From positions 1 to 35,284 of the IMG/VR virus record IMGVR_UViG_3300042324_000041: a DNA stretch of 35,284 nt; one strand, 5' to 3'. The stretch is from a virus. The translations under genes and the position numbers were made by a program. Positions 33,825-35,284 of this stretch are shown piece after piece (the stretch's first letter is position 1; each line of letters begins with the position of its first letter). The notes below the pieces were generated by a model that was not told where the DNA came from, ran no database searches, and saw only the letters and a list, made by a program, of their open reading frames with translations.

Positions 33825-34501
33825 CCCTCTACAATTTCGTAGTCTATACCCATACCTACACCAAACCCTGCCTTTGATGCTGTTGCACCTTGATAGGCAA
33901 GAATGTCATTTCCATCAACTGCTTGACCTTTACTGAATACCCTGGCCTTCATGTCTTCCCATTCTTGCTGACCGCCACCAGAACCAGCATCTAAATCTAC
34001 TCCTTGCATTGCTGCTATAAATTTCTTTTCGTTATGATCCAATTCTCTTTTAACACTGAGGGTTGCAAGTATCTCTGGCATAGACATTGACTTTTCTAGT
34101 TCTAGATAATCTTTCCAGATCCCAAGCAAAAATACTTCTGATTCTATCTTTGCTAAATCTAATTCTTCCCAGGAAGATCCACTGTCTACTGCCTGCTTTT
34201 TTACAGACTCTTCTGAATCTTTATTTACTTTAATACCTGCAGCATAGTTGAGGAGTTTGTATACAATTGGCATGTTACATATGTCTTCTGCTTCTGGATA
34301 AAACTCTGGGCAGTATTGCTTTAATGCTATAGAGGCACACAAAGCAAGGTTAGTCATTGCTTCATCATCACCATCAGAGTTTTTAACAAGTTCAAAGGCA
34401 TCCATTAATTCTCTTAAATATTTTATCTTTAATGGTACTGCTTCAACTATAACTCCATTGAGTAATTCTACTTGTCCTGATTCATATATTTTTGTTGCCA
34501 T
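33821..34501 (-). CDS. Tail assembly chaperone, long form
   Basis: 226 residues. Residues 1-95 are the same domain as the short chaperone. Residues about 110-180 (SWEELDLAKIESEVFLLGIW, then a KKFIAAMQGVDLD segment) form a second domain equivalent to the C-terminal part of frameshifted GT-type chaperones. Both domains are in one continuous frame. A slippery A AAA AAG lies between them, and the -1 frame would stop after about 36 codons. The ATG follows a -10 box by 6 nt and has no Shine-Dalgarno sequence, so a leaderless mRNA is predicted. Confidence 0.75.
   Translation of the reverse strand: MATKIYESGQVELLNGVIVEAVPLKIKYLRELMDAFELVKNSDGDDEAMTNLALCASIALKQYCPEFYPEAEDICNMPIVYKLLNYAAGIKVNKDSEESVKKQAVDSGSSWEELDLAKIESEVFLLGIWKDYLELEKSMSMPEILATLSVKRELDHNEKKFIAAMQGVDLDAGSGGGQQEWEDMKARVFSKGQAVDGNDILAYQGATASKAGFGVGMGIDYEIVEG
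34196..34202 (-). other. Possible -1 frameshift heptamer (A AAA AAG)
   Basis: Read in the zero frame the sequence is GTA AAA AAG CAG, placing A AAA AAG exactly as in the dnaX slippery site. It is at the border between the two domains of the long chaperone. Slippage would give a product of about 140 residues with an unrelated 36-residue tail. Chance occurrence in AT-rich DNA is likely enough that this is only a candidate. Confidence 0.3.
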
Positions 34502-34516
34502 TATATAAGTATACCA
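34502..34516 (-). promoter_or_regulatory. Extended -10 promoter, leaderless start of chaperone gene
   Basis: TGGTATACTTATATA runs directly into the ATG at 34501. TATACT (34508-34513) with TGG before it is an extended -10 box; the 6-nt spacing puts the predicted start at the A of ATG. It follows the terminator of the major tail gene immediately. Confidence 0.65.
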
Positions 34517-34550
34517 AAAGAAAAAGCCCCATCCGTTAGGATGAGGCCAA
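34516..34550 (-). terminator. Rho-independent terminator after the major tail gene
   Basis: On the minus strand arms 39-48 and 26-34 of the 34500s (GGCCTCATCC and GGATGGGGC) form a 9-10 bp stem with a TAAC loop, followed by TTTTTCTTTT. It ends transcription from the strong upstream promoter 28 nt after the major tail protein gene. Confidence 0.85.
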
Positions 34551-34577
34551 TTCTATTATTAAGTTGTGGTTTAAAGA

Positions 34578-35222
34578 TTAAGCGCCTCCGCCAGCAGTGC
34601 CAACGGTACGGTCAACGATCTTTCCGTATGAACCAGATGAGTCATCTGGAAGTAGACGGAATGAAACTTCAAACATAGAAGCAGCATCACGCTTTGCAGA
34701 TACTGTTACGCTTTCGATTGAAAGTGCACGGTATGCAGTGTAGATACGCTCCTTTGCAACTGCTGCGTCGCCAGATCCTGGACCTACAGCAATTAGACCT
34801 GCTTCAACTGGGACATCGCCCAAGTCTCCTGCAGATAGGTTAAGTGTTGGGTTTCCCGCAACTGTAGACAAGTTAGAATCCTTTGCTGCTAATGCAACTA
34901 GAAGGTTTTCCATTGTTGCTTCAGCGAATGATGTCTTTAGATTGACCTTCATACCTTGCTTGAACAACTTTGCTACGTCAAGAACCTGATCAACAGCAAC
35001 TTCACCGAAATCTGGCTGGAACTGTAGTTCTAGACCATTGCTGGTATAGCCTACGTTACGCCACTTTGCAGTGTTGGCTGATGCTGAAAGGGTCTCTGTG
35101 TACTTTGTACCAGACACGAATGCTGGAACTGAAGTAGATGGTGTAAGGGCACCGTCTTCGTATGTGAAGAGCGCTGCTGCGCCAACGATTATGTTAGCGT
35201 TACTTCCTCTTGAATATGCCAT
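34578..35222 (-). CDS. Major tail tube protein
   Basis: 214 residues, the usual size for a siphovirus tail tube subunit. It is beta-rich, with strands such as GLELQFQPDFGEVAVDQVLD, then VNLKTSFAEATMENLLVALA, and a closing FEVSFRLLPDDSSGSYG, as in tube proteins with the lambda gpV/Hcp-like fold. Its place before the chaperone and tape measure genes is the standard order. It has its own promoter, a leader hairpin and a terminator, as expected for an abundant virion protein. The start is supported by AAGGTG 7 nt upstream. Confidence 0.8.
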   Translation of the reverse strand: MAYSRGSNANIIVGAAALFTYEDGALTPSTSVPAFVSGTKYTETLSASANTAKWRNVGYTSNGLELQFQPDFGEVAVDQVLDVAKLFKQGMKVNLKTSFAEATMENLLVALAAKDSNLSTVAGNPTLNLSAGDLGDVPVEAGLIAVGPGSGDAAVAKERIYTAYRALSIESVTVSAKRDAASMFEVSFRLLPDDSSGSYGKIVDRTVGTAGGGA

Positions 35223-35237
35223 ATTTTTTCACCTTTT

Positions 35238-35256
35238 CCTTTATATGAAATAAAGG
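35238..35256 (-). other. Leader hairpin beside the ribosome-binding site
   Basis: CCTTTAT and ATAAAGG form a 7-bp stem with a TTCAT loop in the leader of the major tail gene, ending 3 nt before the AAGGTG ribosome-binding site. It may stabilise the mRNA or tune translation. No longer T-run follows, so it is not a terminator. Confidence 0.4.
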
Positions 35257-35274
35257 GCTTGTTTCCTCGTATTA

Positions 35275-35283
35275 ATTATAACA
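35275..35283 (-). promoter_or_regulatory. Extended -10 promoter of the major tail gene
   Basis: TGTTATAATTAA on the minus strand has a perfect TATAAT (35275-35280) with a TGN extension. The predicted start near 35268 gives a 46-nt leader with a hairpin and a ribosome-binding site. Any -35 box lies outside the window. Confidence 0.55.
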
Positions 35284-35284
35284 G

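Overview
The window is a stretch of a tailed double-stranded DNA phage (Caudoviricetes). Every gene I accept lies on the minus strand, so transcription runs from high to low coordinates. The genes are packed tightly, with stop/start overlaps such as TAATG and ATGA. No sheath or baseplate-wedge genes are visible, and the tail order (tube protein, chaperones, tape measure, tail tip) is that of a long-tailed siphovirus. The DNA is AT-rich. A DnaE-type polymerase with an apparently intact PHP domain, promoters that give leaderless mRNAs, and a secreted Ala/Thr-rich protein all suggest an actinobacterial host, perhaps a low-GC freshwater lineage. That host call is inference, not proof.

Reading in the direction of transcription, the right end (35.2-17.4 kb) is the tail module: major tail tube protein, a terminator, two related tail-assembly chaperones, a 2859-residue tape measure protein, a Dit-like protein, a large tail hub protein with a lectin-like insert, and four smaller tail-tip or fibre-like proteins. 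Next (17.4-16.2 kb) come a zinc-ribbon protein, a MerR-like DNA-binding protein and two small proteins. From 16.2 to 8.3 kb is the replication and recombination module: DnaB-type helicase, a small unknown protein, a CHC2/TOPRIM primase, a probable ssDNA-binding protein, DnaE polymerase, a RecA/UvsX-like recombinase, a zinc-ribbon miniprotein and a small PDDEXK nuclease.

From 8.3 to 6.3 kb are three consecutive, diverged paralogues of 2-oxoglutarate/Fe(II) dioxygenases, the most distinctive accessory block. They are followed by a small helical protein, a Cas4/RecB-like Fe-S nuclease, a zinc-finger protein, a RuvC-like resolvase, several miniproteins (one HTH, one membrane), a DUF1599-like protein, and the small and large terminase subunits. 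The left end has a secreted Ig-like/coiled-coil protein, a terminator, a promoter, and the start of a further secreted protein that is cut by the window edge. Portal, capsid, lysis and integrase genes are not present; the head genes presumably lie beyond the edges of a circularly permuted genome.

A recurring element, TGGTATAATTAA or close variants, sits in most of the rare intergenic gaps. In four cases the -10 hexamer is 5-6 nt from an ATG that lacks a convincing Shine-Dalgarno sequence, which predicts leaderless transcripts. I saw no tRNA genes, CRISPR arrays or insertion sequences.
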